Assembly (NCBI GenBank): GCA_021372945.1
Contig: JAJFTK010000060.1
Location: forward strand, 1-41,542
DNA from: Planctomycetaceae bacterium
GTDB lineage: Bacteria > Planctomycetota > Phycisphaerae > Sedimentisphaerales > Anaerohalosphaeraceae
Length of the DNA: 41,542 nucleotides
Reading direction: 5' to 3'
Part shown: one piece after another, positions 24,799-33,350 of the stretch
Numbering within the stretch: position 1 is the stretch's first letter
Layout: each line of letters starts with the position of its first letter
Notes under the pieces: generated by a model
The model's input: only the letters and a program-made list of their open reading frames with translations
Told to the model about the DNA's origin: nothing
Databases searched by the model: none
Made by a program: the position numbers and the translations under genes

Positions 24799-25887
24799 AT
24801 GATCAACACGAAAGAAATGCTCGCAATGGCCATTGAAAACGGCGCATCGGACGTCCACATAAACGCCGGGATGCCTCCCATCATGCGCATCAACACCGAA
24901 CTGATCATTATGGACCTGCCCGAGATCAACAATGACGAAGTCGGTCAGATGATCCTGGGCATGCTGGGCGATGATAGGTTCAAAAAATTCCTTGAAAAGA
25001 GGGACTGGGACTTCTCGGCCATGATCGACGACGGCAGCCGTTTCCGCGTCAATTCTCATTTTCAGAAGGAAACGTTTGCTCTGTCGTTCCGTGCCATTTC
25101 CAACAGGATCCCCGACATTGACAGCCTGCATCTGCCCGAAGTCGTCAAGGAACTGACCGATCTGCCTCGCGGGCTGGTCGTCGTGACGGGGCATACCGGT
25201 TCCGGCAAAAGCACCACGCTGGCCTCGATGATCGATGTCATCAACAGCAAATATCGAAAGCGCATCATTACGCTGGAGGACCCTGTTGAGTACATGATGG
25301 AAAACAAGTCCTGCATGATCGAACAGCGCGAGATCGGCTCTGACGCCACGTCCTTTGCGTCCGGGCTTCGCCATGCCTTGCGGCAGGACCCTGACATCAT
25401 TCTCGTCGGCGAAATGCGCGACCTGGAAACCACCAGTTCGACCATCACCGCCGCCGAAACCGGCCACCTGGTCCTTTCGACGCTGCACACCATCAACGCC
25501 TCGCAGACGGTCGAACGCATTATCGACATCTACCCCGCCAGTCAGCAAAACCAGATTCGCGCGATGCTGTCCAACACCCTCCAGGCCGTGCTCTCACAGA
25601 CGCTGTTCCGCCGCGTGGATTCCCCCGGCATGGTGCCCTGCACCGAGATCCTGCTCTGCACCTCGGCGGTTCGCAACTGTATCCGAGAAAATCGCATTTA
25701 CGAGATCCCCAATATTATCGAGACCTCGCGGCGCCTGGGCATGCAGACGATGGATTTCAGCATTCAGCAAAATTACATGAAAGGCTATCTCGACCGCGAA
25801 GAGGCGATCGTACGCTCGAGTAACCCCGGCAAAATGGAAAAACTGCTGCCTCCCACACCCCAGGGAGTTTTGCAGACGCAATCCTAA
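24799..25887 (+). CDS. pilT: Twitching motility retraction ATPase PilT
   Basis: PilT depolymerises type IV pili. The 362-residue product has the normal length and all diagnostic motifs: G-A-S-D-V-H near residue 16, Walker A G-H-T-G-S-G-K-S at 131-138, and E-D-P-V-E-Y. Walker B is in Q-D-P-D-I-I-L-V-G-E, followed directly by the PilT signature M-R-D-L-E-T, then A-A-E-T-G-H-L-V and S-T-L-H-T. Presence of a retraction ATPase in the operon indicates dynamic pili and not only a secretion pseudopilus. The start is 44 bases behind pilB. Confidence 0.95.
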   Translation: MINTKEMLAMAIENGASDVHINAGMPPIMRINTELIIMDLPEINNDEVGQMILGMLGDDRFKKFLEKRDWDFSAMIDDGSRFRVNSHFQKETFALSFRAISNRIPDIDSLHLPEVVKELTDLPRGLVVVTGHTGSGKSTTLASMIDVINSKYRKRIITLEDPVEYMMENKSCMIEQREIGSDATSFASGLRHALRQDPDIILVGEMRDLETTSSTITAAETGHLVLSTLHTINASQTVERIIDIYPASQQNQIRAMLSNTLQAVLSQTLFRRVDSPGMVPCTEILLCTSAVRNCIRENRIYEIPNIIETSRRLGMQTMDFSIQQNYMKGYLDREEAIVRSSNPGKMEKLLPPTPQGVLQTQS

Positions 25888-25908
25888 ACACGAATTGGAG
25901 CATTGACC

Positions 25909-27054
25909 ATGGCCTTGACGCAAGAGACCAAACGCGATCTCAAGCCAAAGAGCGGCTTGCGGGCACAGCCCGCCTCAGGCATACGAAAAAAATCCGGCGG
26001 CTTTAGAATTGAATTTGGCCCCTCGAAGAAAGACGTTCTGAATTTTACGAATCAGTTGGCGGTCATGCTCCGCGCGGGCATTAGCCTGCAAGACGCGTTG
26101 GAATCCATCGGCATCAACATCACGAAAGAAAAATTCCGCGCGGTCGTGGTTGATTTGAAGATGCGTATCGAAAGCGGCCAAAGCTTCTCTCAGGCGCTGG
26201 CGGAACATCCCGACGTCTTTAACAACCTGTACATCAACATGATCGCCGCCGCCGAGATCTCCGGCTCCATGAGTTCGATGCTTCAGCAGTTGACCGAGTA
26301 TCTGGACCAGGAGGCCGAAACCCGCGGCCAGGTCATCAGCGCCATGATCTATCCCGGCATTATTGCCACCATGGCGATCGTCTGCGTCACGTTCCTGCTG
26401 ACGTTCGTATTGCCTCGGTTCCTGTTGGTTTTCGCCGGCAAAGAACACCTTTTACCCGCGCCCACGAAGGCCATCATGGCCATTAGCATGGCCATGCGCA
26501 ATTACTGGTTCATTATTTTTCCCGCGCTGGCCGGTCTGATCATGGGGTTTTGGTATTTCACAAGCAAGACCGCCTTTGGAAAATTCTGGTGGGACAAGAC
26601 CAAACTGCGATTGCCTCTGCTCAAGACGCTCTGCAGCAGCCTCTATATCACGCGGGGCCTGCATACGATGGGTGTGCTGAGCAACGCCGGCGTTCCCATC
26701 CTGGATACGCTTTCGATTACCGCCTATATTTCCGGAAACGTACTTTTTGAAAACATGTGGAAGACAGTGTATGAAGAGGTCCGCCAGGGCCGCAAGATCG
26801 CTGCCAGTCTGTCCGCCTGCGCCCTCATGCCTCCCCACGTCGTTCAAATGATCCAAAGCGGCGAAGAATCCGGAACCCTCGGCAACGTGCTTAGTGATAT
26901 TTCCGAATTCTATGCTCGCGAATTAAAAACAGTGATTAAAACGGTGACCAGCATGATCGAGCCTTTAATGATCGTGGTTATGGGCGTGCTGGTCGGCTTT
27001 ATTGCCATGAGCATCATCCTGCCCATCTTTAAGATGTCTTCTGTGGTCTCGTGA
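25909..27054 (+). CDS. pilC: PilC/GspF inner-membrane platform protein
   Basis: The 381-residue polytopic protein is the membrane core against which the ATPases turn. It has two copies of the GspF domain. The first is at about residues 40-165, with F-T-N-Q-L-A-V-M-L-R-A-G and A-E-I-S-G-S-M; the second is at about 235-370, with L-H-T-M-G-V-L-S-N-A-G and Q-S-G-E-E-S-G-T-L. Three membrane segments lie near 148-170, 195-215 and 350-375. ATG 25909 has GGAG 8 bases upstream and is preferred over TTG 25903. It follows pilT by 21 bases. Confidence 0.93.
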   Translation: MALTQETKRDLKPKSGLRAQPASGIRKKSGGFRIEFGPSKKDVLNFTNQLAVMLRAGISLQDALESIGINITKEKFRAVVVDLKMRIESGQSFSQALAEHPDVFNNLYINMIAAAEISGSMSSMLQQLTEYLDQEAETRGQVISAMIYPGIIATMAIVCVTFLLTFVLPRFLLVFAGKEHLLPAPTKAIMAISMAMRNYWFIIFPALAGLIMGFWYFTSKTAFGKFWWDKTKLRLPLLKTLCSSLYITRGLHTMGVLSNAGVPILDTLSITAYISGNVLFENMWKTVYEEVRQGRKIAASLSACALMPPHVVQMIQSGEESGTLGNVLSDISEFYARELKTVIKTVTSMIEPLMIVVMGVLVGFIAMSIILPIFKMSSVVS

Positions 27055-27072
27055 TGCCGGCAAGGAGGTTCT

Positions 27073-27585
27073 ATGAGGCTAACCTGTTTATCGGGCCGCC
27101 GCTGTAAGAAGGACGGGTTCACCCTGGTCGAGGCACTGTTCGCGGCCATGCTTTTGGGCGTCGTGATCGCGGCATTGGCTGCTTCCAGCGGCGCATTTAC
27201 CATGGCCAACGGCTATGGAATGGACCTGTCAACCGCGGAGTTTCTGATCGAGGAATCGCGCGACATGCTGGCTACGCTGCCCGCCGTCGATCCTGAAACG
27301 CAAAAGGACGTCTTCGGTCACGAAGCCGACGAAACATCCACGGCGCTCTATGACGATGTGGACGACTTTCATAACGTCGTCTTCAGTCCTCCGGTTGACA
27401 TCAGCAGGGCGGCAATGAATGAATTCGCCGGTTTCGCGCAGCAGATCACCGTGCAAAACGTGGACGCCGTAAATCTGACCGCGACGGCGGCCGACCACAG
27501 CACCGATTTTGTTCGCGTTACCGTCACGATCCTCAGGAACAATGTGCCCATGACCTCCACAAGCTGGATCCGGGCCAATTACTAG
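27073..27585 (+). CDS. Minor pseudopilin with a type IV prepilin leader
   Basis: The 170-residue product has a basic leader (about 15 residues) ending in D-G, then F-T-L-V-E-A-L-F-A-A-M, so prepilin peptidase should cut after Gly15. The mature part starts with the usual hydrophobic helix and Glu5 and has a C-terminal domain of about 120 residues. Its size and V-E-A-L pattern resemble GspI/PilV-type minor pseudopilins. It lies between pilC and a second pseudopilin gene. The major pilin is not encoded here. Confidence 0.82.
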   Translation: MRLTCLSGRRCKKDGFTLVEALFAAMLLGVVIAALAASSGAFTMANGYGMDLSTAEFLIEESRDMLATLPAVDPETQKDVFGHEADETSTALYDDVDDFHNVVFSPPVDISRAAMNEFAGFAQQITVQNVDAVNLTATAADHSTDFVRVTVTILRNNVPMTSTSWIRANY

Positions 27586-27594
27586 GACGTTCTT

Positions 27595-28110
27595 ATGAGA
27601 AAACGAACGTTAAAATACAGAGCATTCACGATCGTCGAACTTCTGCTTTCGGTGGCGCTCCTGGCGATGCTGATGACGGCGGTTGCCTTCGCCTTCGATG
27701 CATCCATGAAAAACTACAAATCCAACGTAGATATCTATAAAACCGTCAGTACCGGGCGGCAGGCACTGCTTCGGATCGTCAATGATGTCCGAACGGCCCA
27801 GGGAGTCGCTCACATCGGAACAGGCGGCGACCCCGACAATCAGCAGCTCAGTCTGGTGACCGCCGGCGGCCAGAACATCACCTATCGCTTTGACTCCGAC
27901 GCTCGTATTCTTTATTATCGCAAGAACAGTTCAGCCGAGGACTACGTGCTTTGCTGCGATGTCGCCAATTGCGCGTTCAACCGCGCGCTCGTCCCCGGCA
28001 CGACGACCAATGCCGTCCGCAGCGTCCGCATGACCCTGACGGTGACCGATGATGCCGGCGGCCTGAACAAGATGCTTGCCGCCGGTTCGCTCGTCCGCAA
28101 GAACTTGTAA
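27595..28110 (+). CDS. Second minor pseudopilin, GspJ/PilW-like
   Basis: The 171-residue product has the leader K-Y-R-A followed by F-T-I-V-E-L-L-L-S-V-A-L, with Ala at the position before the cut. The mature region I-Y-K-T-V-S-T-G-R-Q-A-L-L-R-I-V-N-D-V-R resembles the helical extension of GspJ and PilW proteins, which cap the pseudopilus tip together with a GspI-like partner. It follows the first pseudopilin by 9 bases and closes the operon. No terminator is obvious before gpsA. Confidence 0.78.
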   Translation: MRKRTLKYRAFTIVELLLSVALLAMLMTAVAFAFDASMKNYKSNVDIYKTVSTGRQALLRIVNDVRTAQGVAHIGTGGDPDNQQLSLVTAGGQNITYRFDSDARILYYRKNSSAEDYVLCCDVANCAFNRALVPGTTTNAVRSVRMTLTVTDDAGGLNKMLAAGSLVRKNL

Positions 28111-28167
28111 GTCGCAGCTCAACGCGTCTGAAAAATCCATTTGAATTCACCCGCGGAAGCTGGTTTA

Positions 28168-29172
28168 ATGACCGGCATGTTCAAACAGGTAACGGTCATC
28201 GGCGATGGCGGCATGGGCACGGTGTGCTCGATGCTGCTGTGTGAAAACAAGGTCTCGACGATCTTGTGGGGCCACGACGCCGCGCAGCTTCAAAAGTTTG
28301 CCCACGCCCATGAAAACATCTTCTTTCTCGCAGGATACAAGCTGCCCGAGGCGCTGCGTTTTGAGTCCGATGACGCGATGGCGCTGAAGGGGTCAGAGCT
28401 TCTGATCTCCGCCGTACCGTGTCAGTTCGTACGGGCGATCTGGACGCGTTTGAAGCCTCATGTGGCGGCGGCGGTCCCGGTGCTCAGTGTGACCAAGGGC
28501 GTTGAAAACGGAACGCTGCTGCGGCCCAGCCAGATTATCCGCCAGGTGCTGGGCGGCGGCCATGCGCTGGCGGTGCTTTCGGGGCCCAACATCGCCGATG
28601 AACTGGCGCAAAAGCTGCCGGCCACGACGACCATTGCTTCGGATGACCCCGAATTGGTTAACCAAATCCGACAGTTGCTCAATACCCCCATGTTCCGCGT
28701 CTATACCAATGACGATGTGCTCGGGGTCGAGATCGCCGGCGCTATGAAGAATGTGATCGCGATCGCCGCGGGAATTATCGACGGCATCGGCGCCGGCAAC
28801 AATGCCAAGGCCGCACTGATCACGCGCGGCCTGGCCGAGATTCAGAGATTGGGACTTGCGGTCGGCGCCAGGGAAAAGACATTCAACGGCCTTAGCGGTT
28901 TAGGTGACCTGGTGACCACCTGTATTTCTCCGTCGGGGCGAAACCGGTCATTCGGCGAGCGCATCGGCAGGGGGCAGAGCGTCAAGGAAGCGGTTGGCGC
29001 GACCAAGAGCGTTGTTGAGGGCGTGGCCACGTGCCGTTCGATCGTCGAACTGGCCCGCCGACACAACGTCGAGATGCCTATCACAGAAGCGGTTTACGAC
29101 ATCATTGAAGGGCACAAAACCGTCCGCGAAGCCATCAACGACCTCATGACCCGCCAGCTCAAAGCGGAATAG
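28168..29172 (+). CDS. gpsA: Glycerol-3-phosphate dehydrogenase [NAD(P)+]
   Basis: GpsA reduces dihydroxyacetone phosphate to sn-glycerol 3-phosphate for phospholipid synthesis in the cytoplasm. The 334-residue product has the N-terminal dinucleotide motif V-I-G-D-G-G-M-G and, in the second domain, the catalytic lysine motif A-M-K-N-V-I-A-I-A. G-L-S-G-L-G-D-L and G-R-N-R-S-F-G near two-thirds are also typical. The Asp in the G-x-G-x-x-G motif replaces the common Ala. ATG 28168 is taken as start; ATG 28177 is an alternative and TTG 28141 is unlikely. It follows the pilus operon at 57 bases and may share its transcript. Confidence 0.93.
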   Translation: MTGMFKQVTVIGDGGMGTVCSMLLCENKVSTILWGHDAAQLQKFAHAHENIFFLAGYKLPEALRFESDDAMALKGSELLISAVPCQFVRAIWTRLKPHVAAAVPVLSVTKGVENGTLLRPSQIIRQVLGGGHALAVLSGPNIADELAQKLPATTTIASDDPELVNQIRQLLNTPMFRVYTNDDVLGVEIAGAMKNVIAIAAGIIDGIGAGNNAKAALITRGLAEIQRLGLAVGAREKTFNGLSGLGDLVTTCISPSGRNRSFGERIGRGQSVKEAVGATKSVVEGVATCRSIVELARRHNVEMPITEAVYDIIEGHKTVREAINDLMTRQLKAE

Positions 29173-29178
29173 AAGCAC

Positions 29179-29214
29179 AAGAATTTAGGCATTTTGTGCA
29201 ACAAATTCTTTTTT
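29179..29214 (+). terminator. Probable terminator behind gpsA
   Basis: AAGAATTT (29179-29186) and AAATTCTT (29203-29210) form an 8-base stem with a 16-base loop, running into TTTTTT. A competing GCACAA/TTGTGC stem overlaps it. The stem is AT-rich, so strength is uncertain. Confidence 0.45.
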
Positions 29215-29217
29215 CAT

Positions 29218-29245
29218 TTGTCTATAACACATAAGTGGTTAGAAT
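29218..29245 (+). promoter_or_regulatory. Promoter of the triplicated-domain lipoprotein gene
   Basis: TTGTCT (29218-29223), a 16-base spacer and TAGAAT (29240-29245) match a sigma70-type promoter. The leader would be about 22 bases, with AAAGGAG placed before the ATG at 29275. Confidence 0.5.
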
Positions 29246-29274
29246 ATATCCACACTTAAATGAAAGGAGATGCT

Positions 29275-30477
29275 ATGCACATTCGAACCGGCGTTGCGGC
29301 AGTTTTCTTAGCCACTGTTGTTTTCTGCGGCTGTCAGCGATCTGTCAAAACGGAGCCAGAGCCGGCTGTTACAGAAGGCCAATCTCAACCGGCTCAATCC
29401 GCCGAAAAGCCGGCACCCGCCAAGCCGAAGCCGCCATCGAATGAGTACAAGACAAGCTGGCAGGAAAACTGCAGTGTCGAGCGGGCGTTTGCCGCGGGCG
29501 CGAAGGTTCTGGAGGATTTGGGATTGCGGCAGGAGGCAAGGCAGACTCGGATGGTTCAGACGCGTGATCCGCGAACCGGCCGGACCATTGCGCAGAGAGT
29601 TCCGGTTTCCGAAAGAGGCGGCGCCAGCGACTCGCTTTCGGCGTTCCTGGAAGCGAATACCACAGGCGACATACAGTTTAAAGTCCGGATGCTGCTGATG
29701 CCGCCGGAATCGACGGAGATTACGATTGCGGCGACGAGCATAAGTCAGCCGCAAGATGTTCTCAAGAAGCAAAGCGACCATCTCAAGCAAAAAATCAGCG
29801 AGGCGATTGGGCAACAGCCGCTGCAGGAGGAACCTGTTCCCTATCCTCAGTCTATGATTTTCGATTGCGGTACCAGTCAGGTCTATGATGCTCTTTACAA
29901 ATGGGCCGACAAGAAAGGATTTAACCGTAACAACGGCGGCGGGGGCGATCAGTATTACAAGACCTTTGCCTGCAATTCGGCTTCGAACATTCAATTCCAG
30001 TTTTCGATGCGCCTAATTGATGTGAATAAGACCAAGCTGGAAATCAGCATTTTCAATTATGAGAACAAAGACGAGTTCAAACTGGTTCTGGCGGATCTTC
30101 TCAAATCGCTTGAGGCATTAAAGACTGTAAACACGCAGCCGCAAGCGGCGAGCGAACCCAAACCATACCCTGAAGAACTTCTCATTAACTATACAGTTGG
30201 TGATGTGGCCCAGGCTCTCGGAAATTGGATCGATAAAATGAGATTCCAGGAGAAACAGAGTTCAGGCGACCAGTTTGTCCGTACCGTGACCTGTGTAACC
30301 GCTTCAAAGATTCGATTCACTTTCAGGATGAATCTGGTTGAATCAAATCAAACAAAACTCAGAATCTGGATCCGGGATTATGCTGAGAAAGAGGACTTTC
30401 CGATGATCCTGAGGAGCCTGCAGGAGGTTTTAAAAACGTGGGAAGAAGGCAACAAAACAGTTGAAGCGGTCTCCTGA
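29275..30477 (+). CDS. Lipoprotein with three copies of one domain, family unknown
   Basis: From ATG 29275 (ribosome-binding site AAAGGAG) the product has 400 residues. The signal peptide ends in F-C-G-C, with Cys20 the likely lipid site, and is followed by a Pro/Lys/Glu-rich linker to about residue 57. Three related domains follow at about 58-178, 189-281 and 298-390. Each has a start of the type Y-P-x-x-x-x-x-D/N-x, a helix with V-Y-D-A-L-Y-K-W or V-A-Q-A-L-G-N-W, a strand pair such as I-Q-F-Q-F-S-M-R-L and I-R-F-T-F-R-M-N-L, then N-x-T-K-L-x-I and a closing helix. The first copy is more divergent and has an insert. No known family is recognised. It has its own promoter. Confidence 0.82.
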   Translation: MHIRTGVAAVFLATVVFCGCQRSVKTEPEPAVTEGQSQPAQSAEKPAPAKPKPPSNEYKTSWQENCSVERAFAAGAKVLEDLGLRQEARQTRMVQTRDPRTGRTIAQRVPVSERGGASDSLSAFLEANTTGDIQFKVRMLLMPPESTEITIAATSISQPQDVLKKQSDHLKQKISEAIGQQPLQEEPVPYPQSMIFDCGTSQVYDALYKWADKKGFNRNNGGGGDQYYKTFACNSASNIQFQFSMRLIDVNKTKLEISIFNYENKDEFKLVLADLLKSLEALKTVNTQPQAASEPKPYPEELLINYTVGDVAQALGNWIDKMRFQEKQSSGDQFVRTVTCVTASKIRFTFRMNLVESNQTKLRIWIRDYAEKEDFPMILRSLQEVLKTWEEGNKTVEAVS

Positions 30478-30498
30478 TTTCATGATTGGGTCAGCGGT

Positions 30499-31848
30499 TT
30501 ACAGGTATTCAATGTCTTCCGGGGCCAGGCGTTTGAGCTGGCTGAGCTGATTTTTGCCGATGGTGGCTTCAATGGTCAGCGAACTGTCGATATATTCCTC
30601 ATTCAGATCCCGGCCGACAGTGCGCAGAAAGCTGTGCAGCTTGCCTTCGCCGGCGCTTGAGGTGACGCGGATGCGGACATAGCCGCCGCGAACGCGTTCG
30701 GCGATGCGTTCAGCCAGCATGTCCAGGTTCAACCCCGTTTTTGCCGAAATGCTGATGGCATCCGGATAGACCGTCTGCACCGCCTCGAAGGCGCCCATGC
30801 GGCTCACGTTGTCGCTCTTATTGAGCAGCACCAGCGTATCTTTCTTTTCGCAGCCCAGTTCCCTCAGGACGGTGTAAACGCTTTTGATCTGCTCATAGAC
30901 TTCCGGGCTGGACACATCCACCACATGCAGCAGCAAGTCGGCGTTAACCGTTTCCTCCAGCGTTGCCTTGAACGAGGCGACCAGATGGTGCGGCAGCTTG
31001 CTGACAAATCCAACGGTATCGCTCAAGAGAACTTCGATGCCTGCTTGCGGCTGCCACTTGCGTGTGCGAGTATCGAGCGTGGCGAAGAGCTGGTCCTGCA
31101 CGTAAACACCGGCACTGGTCAAAGCATTCATCAATGTACTCTTGCCGGCGTTGGTATAGCCGACCAGGCAGATCTTGAAGAAACTGCTGCGTGCTTCGAT
31201 CTCGCGCATTTTGCGTTTATCGATGGCCGCGATCTCGCGCTTGAGTTCCGTGATCCGCCTGCTCACGAGCCGCCTGTCGATCTCCAACTGTTTCTCGCCC
31301 GTACCTCGCGTGCCGATCGCGCCGACGGCGCCTGCGGCGGTTCCGCCGCCCGCCCCGGCCAGGGTATCCAGGTGCCCCCACATCCGCGTCAGCCGCGGAT
31401 ACGTGTATTCTAATTGTGCCAGTTCCACCTGAAGCTTGGCCTGCTTGGTCTGTGCCCGTGTGGCAAAAATATCGAGGATCAATTCACTGCGGTCGAGCAC
31501 CTTCACGGCGACGATCTTTTCCAATTCACGGATCTGTCCCGGCGACAGGTCATTATCGAAGATCACCACCTGCGCATCTTTCTGGCGAACCTTCTCCGCC
31601 AGCTCCTGTGCCTTGCCGGAGCCGATGTACGTACCCGGGTGGATCGTATGGACCCGCTGGATCAGCCGGTCAACAACCATTCCCCCGGCGCTTTCGCACA
31701 GCGCCGTCAATTCCCCAAGCACGTCTATGTTTTGAAAGTTCGCGGTCTTGTAGTCGCCCCTTTGCAGAACCCCCACCAAAACCGCTCGCTCCTGTTGTAC
31801 CTCTAGCTGTTCACTCGCTTTGTGCAATCTATCTAAAAACCTCCACAA
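30499..31848 (-). CDS. hflX: Ribosome-associated GTPase HflX
   Basis: HflX splits stalled or heat-damaged ribosomes. The 449-residue product has the N-terminal HflX domain (about residues 20-165, with Y-I-G-S-G-K). The glycine-rich linker G-A-G-G-G-T-A-A-G-A follows, then G-T-G-E-K-Q-L-E. The G domain has G1 G-Y-T-N-A-G-K-S at 230-237, G3 D-T-V-G-F, G4 N-K-S-D and G5 S-A-K-T-G. A C-terminal domain of about 80 residues follows. The frame opens with TTG at 31848, and TTG 31827 is an alternative with GGAGG upstream. It converges with the lipoprotein gene and has a strong promoter upstream. Confidence 0.94.
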   Translation of the reverse strand: MWRFLDRLHKASEQLEVQQERAVLVGVLQRGDYKTANFQNIDVLGELTALCESAGGMVVDRLIQRVHTIHPGTYIGSGKAQELAEKVRQKDAQVVIFDNDLSPGQIRELEKIVAVKVLDRSELILDIFATRAQTKQAKLQVELAQLEYTYPRLTRMWGHLDTLAGAGGGTAAGAVGAIGTRGTGEKQLEIDRRLVSRRITELKREIAAIDKRKMREIEARSSFFKICLVGYTNAGKSTLMNALTSAGVYVQDQLFATLDTRTRKWQPQAGIEVLLSDTVGFVSKLPHHLVASFKATLEETVNADLLLHVVDVSSPEVYEQIKSVYTVLRELGCEKKDTLVLLNKSDNVSRMGAFEAVQTVYPDAISISAKTGLNLDMLAERIAERVRGGYVRIRVTSSAGEGKLHSFLRTVGRDLNEEYIDSSLTIEATIGKNQLSQLKRLAPEDIEYL

Positions 31849-31871
31849 TTCCCATGTCTATTCCGGCTTTT

Positions 31872-31899
31872 ATTATACACCTTTTGACAATTTTCTCAA
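31872..31899 (-). promoter_or_regulatory. Promoter of hflX with an overlapping inverted repeat
   Basis: On the minus strand TTGAGA (31899-31894), a 16-base spacer and TATAAT (31877-31872) form a near-consensus promoter. CTCAAGAG (31895-31902), overlapping the -35 box, pairs with CTCTTGAG (31929-31936), an 8-base inverted repeat that could be an operator shared with the divergent transporter gene. Confidence 0.65.
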
Positions 31900-31981
31900 G
31901 AGCCCAACCGCATCTTGCCGAAGCTTTTCTCTTGAGTTGCCAGGTGGGTTTTATTAGAATCTATCTTTTACTATCCCTGAG

Positions 31982-33346
31982 ATGCAAACCTACGAAATAC
32001 AGACAGATACGGTTCAAACCGATCCCTATAAAGAACGCAGGATTCGTCACAAAACGCTTCGGCTCGTAGTTGTCGAAGGCGTTATGTCGATGGTTGCCAT
32101 AGGGCTTCAGCAGACGTTTTTTGTCCCCTTTCTTGATGCCATGGGCGCAAACCGCCTCGAAGTGGGTATTGGCGCAGGTCTGCCCTCGCTCATGACAGGA
32201 ATCGTTCAGATCTGGGTTCCTGCTCTTCTTAGAAGGGGCTCCAGCTACAAAAAACTGGTCGTTTTCAGCGTCTTCGCTCACGCCTTCAGCTTCCTGCCGT
32301 TCTCGGTCATCGCCTTTGGGCATGGGGCCGCTGCTATTTGGCTTACGATGATTGCCGTTGCCGTGAACGCTGCGACAATGGGCCTTGGCAACGCCGCCTG
32401 GAGCGATTGGATGAGCTACCTGGTTCCGCGACGCCGCCGGGGCAAATATTTCGCCATGCGCAATCGCGTCTGGACGTTTGCCCAGCTTGCCGTCTCCCTT
32501 GCGGCAGGCCGTCTCCTGGATACCGCCGCAGGCAAGATCATGGCGGTCTTTGCCCTGGTCTGGGGCTTTGCTTTCTTCACCCGGCTGATCGGCGGCATTG
32601 TCATGAATATGCAATACGAACCGGCCGCCGTTCGCGTCCGCCCCGAAGAAAAGAGTGCCTTCCGCGATTTTGTTTTTTCGCTGCATACCAATTCGTTCGG
32701 CCAGTTTGTGCTGGCCTTCTCTTTGCTGAACCTCGGAGCCTACTTCAGCTCGCCATTCTTTCCGGTGTATATGCTCAACGACCTGCACCTGAGCTATCTG
32801 AACTACACCATCCTCCAATCGATTCCTTCCGTCATGATCGTTCTGACCATGAGTTTCTGGGGCAAATTGTGCGACCGCATCGGCTATGTCATGCCCATGC
32901 GCCTCTTCAGCGTGATCCTCGTGGGGCTGCCGCTGGTCTGGGTGATTACGCGCGATTACTGGCTGCTGGTCTGTTCTCAAATGCTGGCCGGAATCTCCTG
33001 GGGCGGCATGCAGATGACCTCCTTCAACTACACCCTGGATGCCGTGGGGCAGCACAATCGGCTGACGTCGATTTCTTACCTCAACGTGATTACCGGCATC
33101 TGCATGTTTCTCGGCTCGACCCTGGGCGGCATCGCGGAACCTATTCTTCCGCAATGGACCTCCAGTCCGCTGCACAACATCTTTATCGTCAGCTCGCTGC
33201 TCCGCATCGTTCCGGTCCTTATCTTTCAGGCGCTGCCAACCGATAAACCGCGTTATGCGAAAATGACCGCGACGGAACGGTTCTTCTTCGATCCGCGTTT
33301 ATCTCTTCGCAACGGTTTTGACCGCCTGATCACCCCGCGCCAGTAA
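31982..33346 (+). CDS. Major facilitator superfamily transporter
   Basis: The 454-residue product is strongly hydrophobic with about 12 membrane segments and a cytoplasmic N-terminal tail of about 25 residues. A loop G-K-L-C-D-R-I-G-Y between the halves matches the MFS motif A, and a related R-R-R-R-G-K-Y-F-A-M-R-N loop lies in the first half. The substrate cannot be predicted. The gene is transcribed away from hflX and its stop is 4 bases from the stop of the converging CDP-alcohol transferase gene. The ribosome-binding site is weak. Confidence 0.88.
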   Translation: MQTYEIQTDTVQTDPYKERRIRHKTLRLVVVEGVMSMVAIGLQQTFFVPFLDAMGANRLEVGIGAGLPSLMTGIVQIWVPALLRRGSSYKKLVVFSVFAHAFSFLPFSVIAFGHGAAAIWLTMIAVAVNAATMGLGNAAWSDWMSYLVPRRRRGKYFAMRNRVWTFAQLAVSLAAGRLLDTAAGKIMAVFALVWGFAFFTRLIGGIVMNMQYEPAAVRVRPEEKSAFRDFVFSLHTNSFGQFVLAFSLLNLGAYFSSPFFPVYMLNDLHLSYLNYTILQSIPSVMIVLTMSFWGKLCDRIGYVMPMRLFSVILVGLPLVWVITRDYWLLVCSQMLAGISWGGMQMTSFNYTLDAVGQHNRLTSISYLNVITGICMFLGSTLGGIAEPILPQWTSSPLHNIFIVSSLLRIVPVLIFQALPTDKPRYAKMTATERFFFDPRLSLRNGFDRLITPRQ

Positions 33347-33350
33347 CGGC

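Noticed and set aside
31961..33175. Minus-strand frame of 404 codons antisense to the MFS transporter
   Set aside because: The plus-strand product has clear membrane segments and an MFS motif; the antisense product is polar and low in complexity.
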